A DNA stretch of 64,000 nt from Anthoceros angustus (lineage: Eukaryota; Streptophyta; Anthocerotopsida; Anthocerotales; Anthocerotaceae). The translations under genes and the position numbers were made by a program. The notes beneath the pieces are model-generated. The model saw only the letters and a program-made list of their open reading frames with translations. It was not told where the DNA came from and did no database searches. Below, one piece after another: positions 46,109 to 57,776 of this stretch (positions are counted from its first letter, which is position 1; each line of letters opens with the position of its first letter). Location: the NCBI GenBank assembly GCA_010909165.1, contig VJWM01000134.1, positions 186,001 through 250,000 on the forward strand, written 5' to 3'.

Positions 46109-47417
46109 AATCCTGCCACGAACATGGTTCTGCACTCCTGAACGATCTGGTCCCGGCTCATGGTCTTGCTCCCTCGTAGATGCGCGTCCACCATGATCCC
46201 CAGCAGATCGTGCCCAGAGTTGTTGGTGCCGCTGCTGGCACCAGCTTCATACTGCGCTTGGACTGCCTCGATCCGCCTTGCCACCACGTCCTTCACCAGG
46301 GACTCCACCCGGGCACCTGCTTCAGCAGCCTGCCTCTCCATCTTGGTCTTCGGGAGAAACCTAATCAGGCACACACAGCACGGCAGGGAGCATCAATCCA
46401 TGTCTCACGTCACACCCCCCGGCCATAATCTTTCCAAGTGAACACGATCAGCCGTATGTACTTGTTTCCGGGAAGAAGGTTCTTGAGCGTGAACAGGCCT
46501 TCCACGGCGCTCAGCAGCTGCTCCTCCAGAGCCCTGTACACCAAACCCAGGCTGTGGGAGCCCTGGCTGCCAGCAACTGCAGCTCCAAAGGTGGAGTACG
46601 TGACCACCTCCAGGGTTGTCCTGTTGATGTCGTGTATGGGAGAGATCTCGGCATGGCCTCCTTGCTCTGCAACTCTCTTGTCCCAGATGTCAACCAGGTC
46701 TGCTGACGCTCTCGCCATATGATGATGCAGGCCCTGACGGAACCCCGGGAATGGCCCGATTCATGGTCAGGCAGCCTGCCCAAGTGAAGTAGAGTAGAGT
46801 ACGAATGGACACAGCTCTCAGGTCACCTTAAGAAATTCGTTCCGGAATCCCTGGCTCATGATCTTCCGTTGCTGCGCCCAGAAGCCGTCAGTATCGAGGG
46901 CCACGAGCCCCAGGCCAGTGATGCTGGCGAAGGCGTCTCGGAGAAGCTCGTTCCTCTTGTAGGCTGTGGCATGGGTGACGGTGAAGTCCCTCCAGAGCTC
47001 AGCATCCCACACACCCAAGTGCGTCTTGTCCAGCATTTCCCAAACCACCATCTTCTTGCCTGGAATGAAGAGTACCACCCACAATCATTACAAACCCGAA
47101 CGACTACCAGCGACACAAGCCCACGCACGCCGACCTCAGATGTACCAACCCCGAGCGTGTCGCGAGGACCAGTTCAGGATGTAAGGATGCATGGCCTCCA
47201 CCAACCCATTCTGCTCCACCGATACAGGAGCACGAGGGGCAGACCTTGCCTCCTGCAACTCCAGCAAGTTGCCAAGCAGAGGTACGAACTGGGGTCCTCC
47301 AACTCCCTGCTTCTGGTAAAACACGCGCCTCCTCCATGGCTCCCACACTGCTTTGTACAGCAGAAAACCAGTTGCCACGAACTCCGGAATTTGCAACACC
47401 TCCTGGACTCCTGCCAT
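46109..47417 (-). pseudogene. cytochrome P450, copy B, C-terminal half missing
   Basis: Exon 1 (47417 to about 47163) has the same anchor and NLLELQ sequence as copy A, then continues through LVEAMHPYILNW. Exon 2 (about 47068-46828) has GKKMVVWEMLDKTHLGVW, then GFWAQQRKIMSQGF, the C-helix WxxxR region. Exon 3 (about 46735-46440) has LVDIWDKR and INRTTLEVVTYSTFGAA. Exon 4 (about 46360-46109) has RQAAEAGARVESLVKDVV and LLGIMVDAHLRGSK, ending at MFVAGF where it breaks into the duplicated flank. It therefore lacks the I-helix, ExxR and heme loop. Copies A and B together hold one complete gene's sequence but neither is functional. Confidence 0.85.
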
Positions 47418-49036
47418 GAATCAATCCAAGTACTCAGTGGAGAGGCCCAGTAGCTGCGACGCAGCACCCGGCTGCAACTGCAACTGCAACTGGTGTGCGC
47501 ATTTAACAAGCCCAGAGCGACGGGGTCAGCGCCGGCACAGGTCCCCTGGATTTTATTAAAACATAATTCCACGCGCCGACCGACTCGTGCCTTCCAACCA
47601 AGCAAGCCGGAAAATCAGGTGGCCGGCTGTTGACGATCGCGCACCATCGCAGCGTCGGCATGGTCATCTTCCCTCCGTTTTCGCCGGTTCCTTTGTCATA
47701 AAAGGAAACCTACATTTGTTGCACAACCGAAACCGAAACAGAAACTTGCCCAAGTTCCCCGTCCATGCTCGTCAAAACCCTCGTCACGCGGCAGGTTGTA
47801 GAAGAAGAAAAGAATTTTATTTAAGTCCACTAAGGGCGGATTTCCGTCATGGCACTCAAATATGATAACTAATAGATTACGGTAAAATAGTCTAGATAAA
47901 TATAAAGGTAAAATTCAAATAAGATAAATAATCTTCAATCAATCAACAGTGTCAATGAAATTGCGTGAACGAGGGCCAAACACCACCAATTCATCCCCAC
48001 AAAAGAAAGCCACTTGACGCAACACGAGCCTCGAAAGTAACTTCTCCTTCTTAGTCTTCCATTGCAATGGTGTAAGATCCTCATTGATATATAATTGAGT
48101 TGTCCGTAACATAGACCTAGCCTTCATAACTGGAGGCGATCATCCATAGAGTGAAAAGTCATAATCAATATGCGCTCCCTACCGTGATCCTTCCGGCTCG
48201 AGGAAATCCACCACATCGACCTCTAGCCTATAACGTAGACATATGACATTGACGAGAATCGAACTCACAAGGAATCAAACAAGGCCACTCAACAACAACA
48301 ACCACAACAACAACAACTTCATTTATGTCCCTAAGGATTGGAATCAAATAAGATCACTCAACATCGACGACAACAACAACAACTTCATTTATGTCCCTAA
48401 GGATTGGAAGGACCATCATGGGTCGAGATAGTAATCGCATAAGTAAGGGAAAAATGGAGTAGATAATGCGTGCATCTCAAATAGAAAGATAATAGCTATT
48501 TGAGATGAGAAAGAAGAGGAACTCCATGTTACAACGGCATGTCAATTAACTGCAACGTGTTTAGGTCAAAAGCAACTTGCAAACTTACGAATAAATGGAC
48601 CTATAAGGTTTTGACGCTGATGCCCTAAAGTCATGCGGCAACTTAGAGCATACCTAGATCATAGTGCTTTGGAAATATGGAAGATCGATACGAGCATCGG
48701 AAGGAAGTTTTGACTGGCCATCATGGCATGACCTTGTTGACGAGCCCATAATAATTAAACACTCGGGGGAAACCACTTTTTCTTAACACCTTGGCCTCCA
48801 TCTTTGGAAAAAAGTGGCATTTTTCACAAAAAATGTCTTTGAGCCCCCAATAGGACCCTAAAAATTGATATTTTTCCAAAAAAGTCTTCCAGCCCTTTTT
48901 TATTGATGGGGAAATGGATTTCACCTCCCTTTTGTTTTTAGGCAAATGGCTTGGGTATTAACCATATATCCCTAGGTGTATTAGGGATATTGTTAAAGAT
49001 TTTGGGTCAAATGAAACAAATTTTTATGACAAATCC
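47418..49036 (-). repeat. P450 upstream region, copy 2
   Basis: Matches 44476-46108, with differences concentrated at CTG/CAG sites (for example CCTGCAGCACGAGCTGCTCT at 45088 becomes CGCAACACGAGCCT at 48017) and homopolymer lengths. Ends ATGACAAATCCCAAG, where copy 1 instead jumps into P450 copy B. Confidence 0.85.
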
Positions 49037-49095
49037 CAAGATGGTAATATGCATAGCCTCTGCCATATGCGAAGATATGGCAAAGCGGATAGCCC

Positions 49096-49936
49096 AAAGT
49101 CCTCTGTTCGGTTGATGATTGATGAATCAATTGATATAACCGTTGAAAAACACCTTGTCCTATTCGTTTCTTTTTTTAGAAAAACAGGAGCAACAAACTA
49201 TTTTCTTAGGTGAGTTTAGGTGTGGCAACTTTCATGAGGCATATTTTGGCGAGCAAGCAGTAGTCTTTGCACTATACTAATATGACTTATGTGTCATGAT
49301 AGGAATGCTTACGATTCAATCGCATTATTGAGTACTTGAAAAAGTTCGGCATTGATATGAAAAAGTGCTTTGGATTTGGATCAAATGGTGTGCCAGTGAT
49401 GTTAGGGCGAATAAGAATAGTAAATCTTTATCTTACGTCCTTACACTATCTTGCTCATAGACATGCTTTGTGTGTGTGACATGCTGTAGATAAGATTCTC
49501 TTCTCAAAAGAGATTGATCAAGTTATTAACAATATAAACACATACATGAAAGCTTCTCCTGAAAGATTACGGTCATTGGCTAGTCTGCAAAGGGACCTGA
49601 TATAAAGGGCTATGACCATGAAACATCATCTATGGCTTAGCAAGACAAAGGCTGTAACAAACTTATGTGATAATTATCAGCCAATTGCTAATGTTCTGAA
49701 ACAGGGCCCAGAGCAACATTCATTATATGCTGCTTCCGCAGTTTCAAATTTGTGCATTGCCTAGTTTTCTTAGGGGATTTGCTTGACAAGTTGAATAATA
49801 TGAGCAAGTACTTCCAAACGACCAATTTGGACCTTACAATAATAAAAGCTTATGTTGAGGTAGAAGAGGAACAAATAGAAAATCAATATACATGTGACCC
49901 TCTTATGGACTTGGAAGCTACGCAAGGTGATTCAAT
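49096..49936 (+). pseudogene. hAT-like (DUF4371-type) transposase, first part
   Basis: Frames give MIDESIDITVEKHLVLFVSF, FGIDMKKCFGFGSNGVPVML and LHYLAHRHALC, the pattern of the catalytic core of hAT-derived transposases (the SDGA-like and H-C-x-A-H-R-L-like motifs). Several stops and frameshifts (for example TGA after TGTGTG near 49478) show that it is dead. The sequence stops at 49936 and resumes at 52005 after an insertion. Confidence 0.7.
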
Positions 49937-52004
49937 CGGGTAATGCCGAAATAATTATTTTTTGAAAAATATAAGGTTCAACATACATATTTATATTTTT
50001 CAAAATTTTAACATTTATAAAAACTAATTCTATCAAATTTCAACATTTATTAGAATACATAGGTATCTATATACAACTAATAGATATGTGTAGACCTCCC
50101 CTAAATAAGCCCTAATTTTCCACACATAGGTACCCTAGTTTCCCAAACACCCTCTAACTTTTCAAATAGGCCCTAGTTTCAAATAAGCTTTAGTTTCTAA
50201 AAAGCCTTAGCTTTTCAAACCAAGGTCAACCTAATTTTATTGTGTCTTTCTTGTTTGGGAAAGTGGCTACATTCTCCCTCTCGCCATCACTCTAAACTCT
50301 CTCAGATACCAGATCTCGATACCTGTGGGGCGGATGCGACTCAGGTGCTACGTCCCGCTCATCTTCCGACTCCACTCCGAGGTGAGTGTAGCCAGCCTCG
50401 CAAGGTCTGAGGCGCAACCTGCCGCCTGCAATAGCCTCGCGAGGTCGCCGCTGCACCGCAAGAAAGCGCAGCACCGCGGCCGCCACCGCCTGAGCCGGCC
50501 GAGGCTACTCGCAGGCAGCCTCAACCCCTCGGGTGCTTGTGCAAGCGGCGAGGCGGCCACTACCTCTGCGACTGCAACCTCCGCATGCGCAGCCTCCGAG
50601 GTTGCTCCCTTTTCTCTGTTTTCGGCATTTTAGACTCTTAAATATTTACACATTCGGCATTTTAAGCATAATAATTTTTAGATTTTCAACTTTTAGTAAA
50701 TCTAATTAATTAACGCCGAATCACCCCTCGGGGTACGGTAGTATAGTTTGAGTGCCCTTTTGATTGTTTAAAAATGGCTATAGGCCTCCACGTTTTTACG
50801 CCGTCGCCTATTCTTCACAAACGATTGATGGCAAAGGATCTCTTTTACACACATCAAACCGGGCCGAGGCCGACACCGAACGCTGCCGGCAAGCACACGG
50901 CTGTTATCTCCCCGCCTCACCGCCGGCGCCCCTACCTGATCGCCAATCTCCGTGATCGCCCACGTGATGCTCAATGTCCTTAGCAAATATTTTCGCGGGC
51001 CGAGGAGGTTCGTTCGTTCGATTAAGGCATGTCTTCACACAAGACTGCCACTGTAGCTGATATAATTGCAGCATAGTACGTGTAAAAGCCAATCCACTCT
51101 GCAACCCCGAAGTAACTGCTTGGTACAGGATGCTCTTACTTTCAAGTGCAAATGGTATGCCTCAATTGAACTATTGCAGTCTTGACCTGCATGAGGAGCT
51201 GCTCTCACTGCTTTTAACCACATATGAATAATTCTTCCCCACTGCTGCTTGAAGTAGGTGATGAATGTAGGGTACACACTCTCATACTGAGTATACAAGG
51301 ATTCGAGCTTCTCTCTTGCTGCTGCCTCGGAAATGAGTGGACACCTGTGGTAGCCCTTTCGTCGTCGTTCCGCCGGGCGTACCACGTTCCCGGGTCGTCG
51401 TAGTATGGGGTCCGTTCCCAAGGGAATGACTTTGCCCGTCGCTTGCGAATTCGCTCTCGTTGTTTTACCCCCACGATCGGGAAGCCCACACTTCACTACT
51501 ACCCTCGCATTACTTCGGACAACCACTTCTCCAAAGACTTCGCGACTATTCTAACGGGGTTCGCCCGTTGCAACCAATGTAAGTGAACGTTTATCAGGAC
51601 TCGTCCTCGTCCTATCCTTCCATACCTCTCGGTTATCACCTCTTCCTCGCCTCTTACCTATTCTAACTCCCACATCCGGAAGTACTTGTGCGATTGCGTG
51701 TAGAAGGGGGGAGGGGGTCACAGCGCCTCCGTGGTTGCGTCCGTCAGCCGTCGGCCCAGGCCACGCGCCTTCACCATCGGCTGGTTAACGGTACTCACTC
51801 CGGTCCGTAGGAAGTCGGAGCTCCACCCTGAACGAACAGGAATCCCGAACTCGCTCCACCTGCACCCACCCCCACACGTTAGAGGTTCGCCACCAGAACC
51901 TGGATCAACCCCCTCGGAGTAGTCCGCGCCGGTGGCGCCTCCGTGCTAACAATGCTCAAGGGTCGTAACATCGGACGCATCAACTCCCAAAGAAAGATCA
52001 CTTT
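49937..52004. mobile_element. 2.07-kb templated copy of the 52.6-54.6 kb block inside the hAT remnant
   Basis: Matches 52598-54573 over its length. Left join: host GGTGATTCAAT runs into element TTCAATCGGG, sharing TTCAAT. Right join: element CACTTTA runs into host ACATGTGACC, sharing TA. A 47-bp host segment is present on both sides (49890-49936 and 52005-52051), much longer than a normal target-site duplication. The left terminus of the TIR element is missing here, which argues against transposition. Confidence 0.75.
51035..51440 (-). pseudogene. MULE-like transposase C-terminal fragment
   Basis: The minus-strand frame reads FITYFKQQWGRIIHMWLKA, APHAGQDCNSSIEAYHLHLK and LLRGCRVDWLLHVL. This fits the region before the SWIM finger in MULE/FAR1-type transposases (N-x-x-I-E-x-Y-H). 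A decayed copy is at 53594-53990. Family assignment is from pattern memory only. Confidence 0.4.
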
Positions 52005-52560
52005 ACATGTGACCCTCTTATGGACTTGGAAGCTACGCAAGGTGATTCAATGGATTACCCTATGCTCTCAGAAATATGGGCCTTTGTTTCTAAAGGAAAA
52101 ATCTTATTTATATCAACTTTGGAATGGCATGAAAGGCAATACATTTAAAGCAGTGTATATGATAAGGGACATCAATCGGGGAGATTTAGATGAAGCAACG
52201 CAGTTTCAGAAAACTTTGCAATAGCAATTTGCAAGAACTTGAACAACAGGTTCAAGGATAAAAGTATAGTATATTACAAGCAATGAAGATCTTGTCCCCT
52301 ATTAACCATCCCATTGAAGTTAGATTGTTGTCGTATACACATGGTAACAACGAAGTGGAGGAGCTATGCGATTTATATGGGACACAAACAAGAGCAGGCA
52401 ATATATCACAATTCAAGCTATTATAAATACCGAAGACACACACATTGTGTTTTTTGCGTTTAAAACCATGGCTAGGAAGTAATGGCCAGGACAAACCATG
52501 CAAACTACTTGGAGCACAATTTTCACAAAAGTTATGTTTATGCTTCATTTGCCAAACTTA
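52005..52560 (+). pseudogene. hAT-like transposase, second part
   Basis: Repeats the 47-bp flank, then continues the transposase: FAIAICKNLNNRFKDKSIVY and AMKILSPINHPIEVRLLSYT in successive frames. Collinear with the part at 49096-49936, so the two were one element before the 2.07-kb insertion. Confidence 0.65.
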
Positions 52561-52580
52561 GCAAGGATTGTTGAATACCA

Positions 52581-53375
52581 TACCCCGAGGGGTGGTTCAA
52601 TCGGGTAATGCCGAAATAATTATTTTTTGAAAAATATAAGGTTCAACATACATATTTATATTTTTCAAAATTTTAACATTTATAAAAACTAATTCTATCA
52701 AATTTCAACATTTATTAGAATACATAGGTATCTATATACAACTAATAGATATGTGTAGACCTCCTAAATAAGCCCTAATTTTCCACATAGGTACCCTAGT
52801 TTCCCAAACACCCTCTAACTTTTCAAATAGGCCCTAGTTTCAAATAAGCTTTAGTTTCTAAAAAGCCTTAGCTTTTCAAACCAAGGTCAACCTAATTTTA
52901 TTGTGTCTTTCTTGTTTGGGAAAGTGGCACATTCTCCCTCTCGCCATCACTCTAAACTCTCTCAGATCACTCGATCCCCACACCCAGGCGGGGGAGCTGA
53001 TGCGACCCGAGGTGCTACGTCCCGCTCATCTTCCGACTCTCCACCGAGGTCGAGCCTCACCCTCGCAAGGCTCATACCGAGGCCGCAACCCCCGCCGCAC
53101 AGCTCGCCGCGCCAGAAGAAAGGCGGTCAAGGCCCCCGCCTGAGAGGTACGCCGAGGCTACTCGCTAGGGCGCAGTTTTCACAACCTCGGTGCAGGCGGC
53201 GAGGCGGTACCACGGCCTCGCACTGCAACCGCATGCCAGCCTCCGAGGTTGCTCCTTTCTCCTGCTGCATTTTAGACTCTTAAATATTTACACATTCGGC
53301 ATTTTAAGCATAATAATTTTTAGATTTTCAACTTTTAGTAAATCTAATTAATTAACGCAATCACCCCTCGAGAAC
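52581..53375. mobile_element. non-autonomous TIR element (MITE-like), about 0.8 kb
   Basis: Left end TACCCCGAGGGGTGGTTC; the right end of the better-preserved copy reads GAATCACCCCTCGGGGTA (50718-50735), its inverted complement apart from one base. The interior has AT-rich ends and a GC-rich centre and no transposase. Possible TA target duplication. In this copy the right end is degraded (CACCCCTCGAGAACAG). Confidence 0.5.
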
Positions 53376-54573
53376 AGTAGTATAGTTTGAGTGCCCTTTT
53401 GATTGTTTAAAATGGCCATAGGCCTCCACGTTTTACGCCGCCTATTCTTCACAAACGATTGACGGCAAAGGATCTCTTTACACACATCAAACCGGCCGAG
53501 GCCGACACCGAACGCTACGGGGCAACACGGCCCGTTATCTCTCGCCTACCGCTCGCCGGCTGCCCTACCTGATCGCCAATCTCCGTGATCGCCTCAGATG
53601 CTCAATGTCCTTAGCAAATATTTTCGCGTTCGCCGAGGAGGTTCGTTCGTTCGATTAAGGCATGTCTTCACACAAGACCCGCCTTGTAGCGATATAATTG
53701 CAAAGATACGTGTAAAAGCCAATCCACTGCAACCCTCAAGTAACGCTGTACAGGATGCTCTTACTTTCAAGTGCAAATGGTATGCCTCAATTGAACTATT
53801 GCGCCTTGACCGCATGAGGAGCCGCCTCACCGCTTTTAACCACATATGAATAATTCTTCCCACCACGCTTGAAGTAGGTGATGAATGTAGGGTACACACT
53901 CTCACCGAGTATACAAGGATTCGAGCTTTGCCGCCGCAAATGAGTGGACACCGTAGCCCTTTCGTCGCTCCGCCGCGTACACACGCCCCCGGGTCAGTAG
54001 TGGGGTCCGCTCCCAAGGGAATGACTTTGCCGCTGCGACCGCTCCTCGTTGTTTTACCCCACGATCGGAAGCCCACACTTCACTACTACCCTCGCATTAC
54101 CGGACAACCACTTCTCAAAGACTTCTGACTATTCTAACGGGGTTGCAACCAACCAATGTAAGTGAACGCTTATCGTGACTCGTCCTCGTCCTATCCTTCC
54201 ATACCTCCTGCCATCACCTCTTCCTTCGCCCACTCATTCTAACTCCCACATCCGGCATACTTGTGCGATTGGCAGAAGGGGAGGGGGGTCACCCTCCGGT
54301 GAGTGCGTCCACCCGCCGCCCAGCCACGCGCCTTCACCATCGGCCGGTTAACTGTGACTCACTCCCGGCCGAGAAGCTCCAGCTCCACCGAACCCAGAAT
54401 CCCGAACTCGCTCCACCTGCACCCACCCCCACACGTTAGAGGTTCGCCACCAGAACCTGGATCAACCCCCTCGGAGTAGTCCGCCCGCTCGGTGGCTCGG
54501 GCCTCGCGTGCTAACAATGCTCAAGGGTCAGAACATCGGACGCGGCATCAACTCCCAAAGAAAAGATCACTTT
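53376..54573. repeat. rest of duplicated block D, error-like copy of 50736-52004
   Basis: Collinear with 50736-52004 including the MULE-like fragment. Differences are many short losses centred on CTG/CAG (see findings). No intact gene. Both copies end at AGATCACTTTA. Confidence 0.75.
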
Positions 54574-54753
54574 ACTGGATGGCAACCCTCCCCCTTATAC
54601 TCCTCCGGAGGAGAGGCTCTTATTGGGTGTAAGCATGGTTTGGTGCCACACTTTGGGACCAAAGAGTCATGAACACTTGGTTACTATGATAGAGTAATAA
54701 AATGATCAGTGCTCAAGTTTTAAATATTATATTTTTGTCCTATAATTTACCTG
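54574..54753. other. unique spacer, no gene seen
   Basis: Short AT-rich stretch between the duplicated blocks, containing a TCCTCCGGAGGA palindrome at 54601. Confidence 0.4.
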
Positions 54754-54959
54754 TGTATTTATATTATTGTTTAACCTATGGAAGTTAAAAGGTAGTTTAA
54801 AAGGGTAAATATATCTATATTAGATTATGGTTGACTTCCGTACACCTGATTAATTCATCATTTGGAGAGAAACGTGAATCTCCTCTACTGACGTGCCTCT
54901 TCCTCTCATCTACTTTCGACGCTCTTTCCTCTCATCTCTACGCTCAACCGCATGCAGAG

Positions 54960-55928
54960 GCCATCTCCTTTGTTCCATTTATGCTCTCCTCTCCTCTCTG
55001 TTGCACCCACCATCTCCGCGCCCCAAGCTTTCGTCAGAGCTTGTCTCACGCCTTCCTATGGCAACCGCCACAATGTCGCGAAATTGAACGTGCTAACCTC
55101 TCAAAGAACCAAGAGATTCGACTGCAGACGGCTTGGAAGAAGCTCCGGTTGGATGGACCACCGAGGTGGCATGATGGTGATAATCGTCCTCGAGAGGTTG
55201 GATTGAATGTTAGGGATGACAAGTTGGTCCAAGGCCGAAGGAGCGCATTGGAAGAAGGCGTTGTGACAAATCACTTTGGCGTGCCTCTGCAACCGCAAGA
55301 GGGCTCTGACTTTGAAGCCACCGACTTGGTGTCAAAGGAGGATTGGCAAAGTTTGGACGACCTTGTGTTTGCCGTATATGGGAAACGTGCCAGCACGAAC
55401 ACGGGCCAAAAGATTCCCCGATGTATGGCTTTGGGTTTTCTTGTGGAGAAGATCCTGGGAAGGGCTGTGGACTGGAAAGCCTATAAAACGGTGGTTCTAG
55501 GAAGGAAGGCCAACAAGCAAGCAAGCAAGGAAGCAAAAACTGGAAAGGTGGCACTTGTGGAAGAGAAGGTAGGGAAGAAGGGGGAGAACGGGGCAGCTAA
55601 CCCCGTGCAACCACATGGTGGCTCCCAGGGCTCTGTGACTAGGTCACAGAGCCGAGGAAGCCAGCACACCAAGCCTGAGGTTGCTGGGGATGTTCAGGAG
55701 GAACTGGGCGGGATGGGAGAGGCGGAGGGTATAGTGATGCCAGCTGTGGATGATGCTGAGGTGCCAAGCGTGGAGAAAGGTCATCATCTTGTCCATGACG
55801 CACCAGGCTTTAAGCCATGGTTCAGTTTGCCATGTTTTCAGCGTGCGGAAGGTAGATGTGTCGTGTGCTGTGGGTTTGATGCAGCAGGTCGGGTGGGGGA
55901 AAGGTTGGGCATGCTACGTCCTGGGTAG
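54960..55928 (+). CDS. unidentified protein fragment, probably transposon-borne
   Basis: The frame is open from 54831 without a clear start; an early ATG lies near 54980. It encodes KLRLDGPPRWHDGDNRP, GVVTNHFGVPLQPQEGSDFE, LVSKEDWQSLDDLVFAVYGK and ALGFLVEKILGRAVDWKAY, then a Lys/Ala-rich linker. The middle has normal-looking hydrophobic spacing and is conserved in block F apart from indels, so it was probably once coding. I do not recognise the family. A link to the methylase-like gene family near 6.3-8.3 kb is possible but unsupported. Confidence 0.35.
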   Translation, partial: AISFVPFMLSSPLCCTHHLRAPSFRQSLSHAFLWQPPQCREIERANLSKNQEIRLQTAWKKLRLDGPPRWHDGDNRPREVGLNVRDDKLVQGRRSALEEGVVTNHFGVPLQPQEGSDFEATDLVSKEDWQSLDDLVFAVYGKRASTNTGQKIPRCMALGFLVEKILGRAVDWKAYKTVVLGRKANKQASKEAKTGKVALVEEKVGKKGENGAANPVQPHGGSQGSVTRSQSRGSQHTKPEVAGDVQEELGGMGEAEGIVMPAVDDAEVPSVEKGHHLVHDAPGFKPWFSLPCFQRAEGRCVVCCGFDAAGRVGERLGMLRPG

Positions 55929-56420
55929 TTTTGTTCATGCTTCCATCTGGCTTGGTGTGACTTACTTGCTGATGTTTTGTTCTCCTGCTGATTTTAGAGT
56001 TCTCCAGACTCGGGTTTTTATTGGAATCCGCGGGACCATGCTAATTTAGTGCGTGGTTGTGAGTGTTGTGGGTTGTGGGTGATGCGGGCACATAGTCGAG
56101 GCAGTTTCCAATTCGACCCTTCACCGCGAGCGTATGAGTTTCATTTGTTTTTCCATCGACGCAGGCCGCTCGTGGTGTGCCCGAATGTTTGGATCCCCGC
56201 ATAGGCACGCTGCATAAGGCTAAGCGTTGAACCTGGTTGTATCACCGTTTCTGTCCCATATGGGCACTGTGGTGGTGGTCTTGACACAGCCACAGATTCA
56301 CATGGTCACAATGTGGATTCATCAATGCTTGACCGTTTTCTGATTTTGCTTGTGTGTGCTTGGGCATATGTGGTCACCTGACCATCATCTGTGAAGTCAG
56401 TGGTGAGGTGCCCACTCATA

Positions 56421-56458
56421 CCACCTGATCACTGGCATTAAAGCCAGTGGTCAGGTGG
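56421..56458. repeat. hairpin, 16-bp arms, 6-base loop
   Basis: CCACCTGATCACTGGC, loop ATTAAA, GCCAGTGGTCAGGTGG: one mismatch in 16 pairs. It lies in a 200-bp cluster of GGTCAC/GTGACC motifs (56370-56540). The matching place in block F (59371-59401) has lost bases at each CTG/CAG in both arms. Confidence 0.85.
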
Positions 56459-57776
56459 CCACTCATGGCCCGTGACCAGTGGTGCTATCCGGGTGGTCAC
56501 CTCCCATGAGTTCTTGGTCACGTGATCACCCGATGTGCACCGCCACGAATACCTATAATTTTTGAAGGGGTTAATAATCTCAAGGGGTTTTCCAAATAAT
56601 CAAGGGGTTTTGATGGGCCCTAAAACAGCTTTGAAGGCATTCCGGAAAACAAAAAGGTGTCACCAGTTACTACTTTCCATCTAGCAATGTTTGTGGCCAA
56701 TGGTGGTCGCAAACTCCAACCTAGGGAAATAATGCAAAGTAGGAACGGTGAGGAAGGCCGCTTCTCGGGCAAGACGATCAGAACTCGCTTTGGGATGGAA
56801 ATGTGGTTTTGTTATGACACCACAAAAGCCACATGTGGTATTTCCTAACACGTAAACATCAAGAACGGACTTACAACATTAACTCGGGACCCCGGAAAAC
56901 GAGATTTCGCCACTCATCCCCGTAGTTCAATCCATCGTCATCACTTGGTCCAAATTTTCTCCTCCATTGTCATCACTATCTTCAGCACTTTCACTCGCAG
57001 TTGTATGAAGCCACGCAACTCGCAGAGCTTATCCCTTATCGCTTTTTGTCCACCGCATACATGTTTCCGCATGCTCAACACAAACCCATAATACAGGATG
57101 ACTGTTCATTCACAAATACCTCCTGTATGTTTTTAGGTAATGGATCTTATTCCCTTTTTCCTCGATTGGACCGATGGGTTACCACCGGCGGACTATGTGT
57201 TCCCCGCACATATCTCCTTCATACGCATCTATGTGCTCGGTCCGATACTAGTGGATAAGAAAGTGAGGTCGTGGTGCGCTTAGCTTCACGTCAATGACCT
57301 CCCCAATCCGTAATGGCCTGTATGCATGTCCGTATTGCACGGACCGCCGTAAACATCCCTCTCGGATTGCTATGTCCCCATTCATCCGCATTTCCCGCAG
57401 CTTGCCTTCCCGCATTTTGATATGCCCCCAAATACATATCACGCGTGGAGGTCCCTCAATAATGCCTCATCTAGCAAAGCTTCATCCGCACTTGAAGTGG
57501 TCAGCCGTATGATCCACTTCGCACGTGAAAACCACTTCCAAGGACGCTGTAGCACTAGCCCAATGTTATTCTCCACAACGATAGCAATCTCCTTCCGTCC
57601 AACAAAGGCTTCCCACCACTTATACTCTTCAATACCTATGGATGCAAATCTTTAACCCTTCCCGCAAATGGGCCACACCTTCCATCGGTGATAGGATACC
57701 CGCTGCCCTTCTTGTCCCCCTAGCTTCACCGTGCACCGTAGGATGAGCAGGAGGGCGCCGGCGACCGGCCTCCCCA

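Larger units (their letters stand above)
54754..57776. repeat. 3-kb duplicated block E
   Basis: Starts at GTATTTATATTATTGTTTAA and ends near CACCGTAGGATGAGCAGG. Repeated as block F from 57777. Contains the open frame at 54831-55928, a strong hairpin at 56421-56458, and minus-strand transposon-like frames near 57481-57640 (WWEAFVGRKEIAIVVENN, WKWFSRAKWIIRL). Confidence 0.85.

Noticed and set aside
51340-51930. GC-rich sequence that might be ribosomal DNA
   Set aside because: No recognisable 18S, 5.8S, 5S or 28S signature. It is part of a duplicated transposon-rich block.
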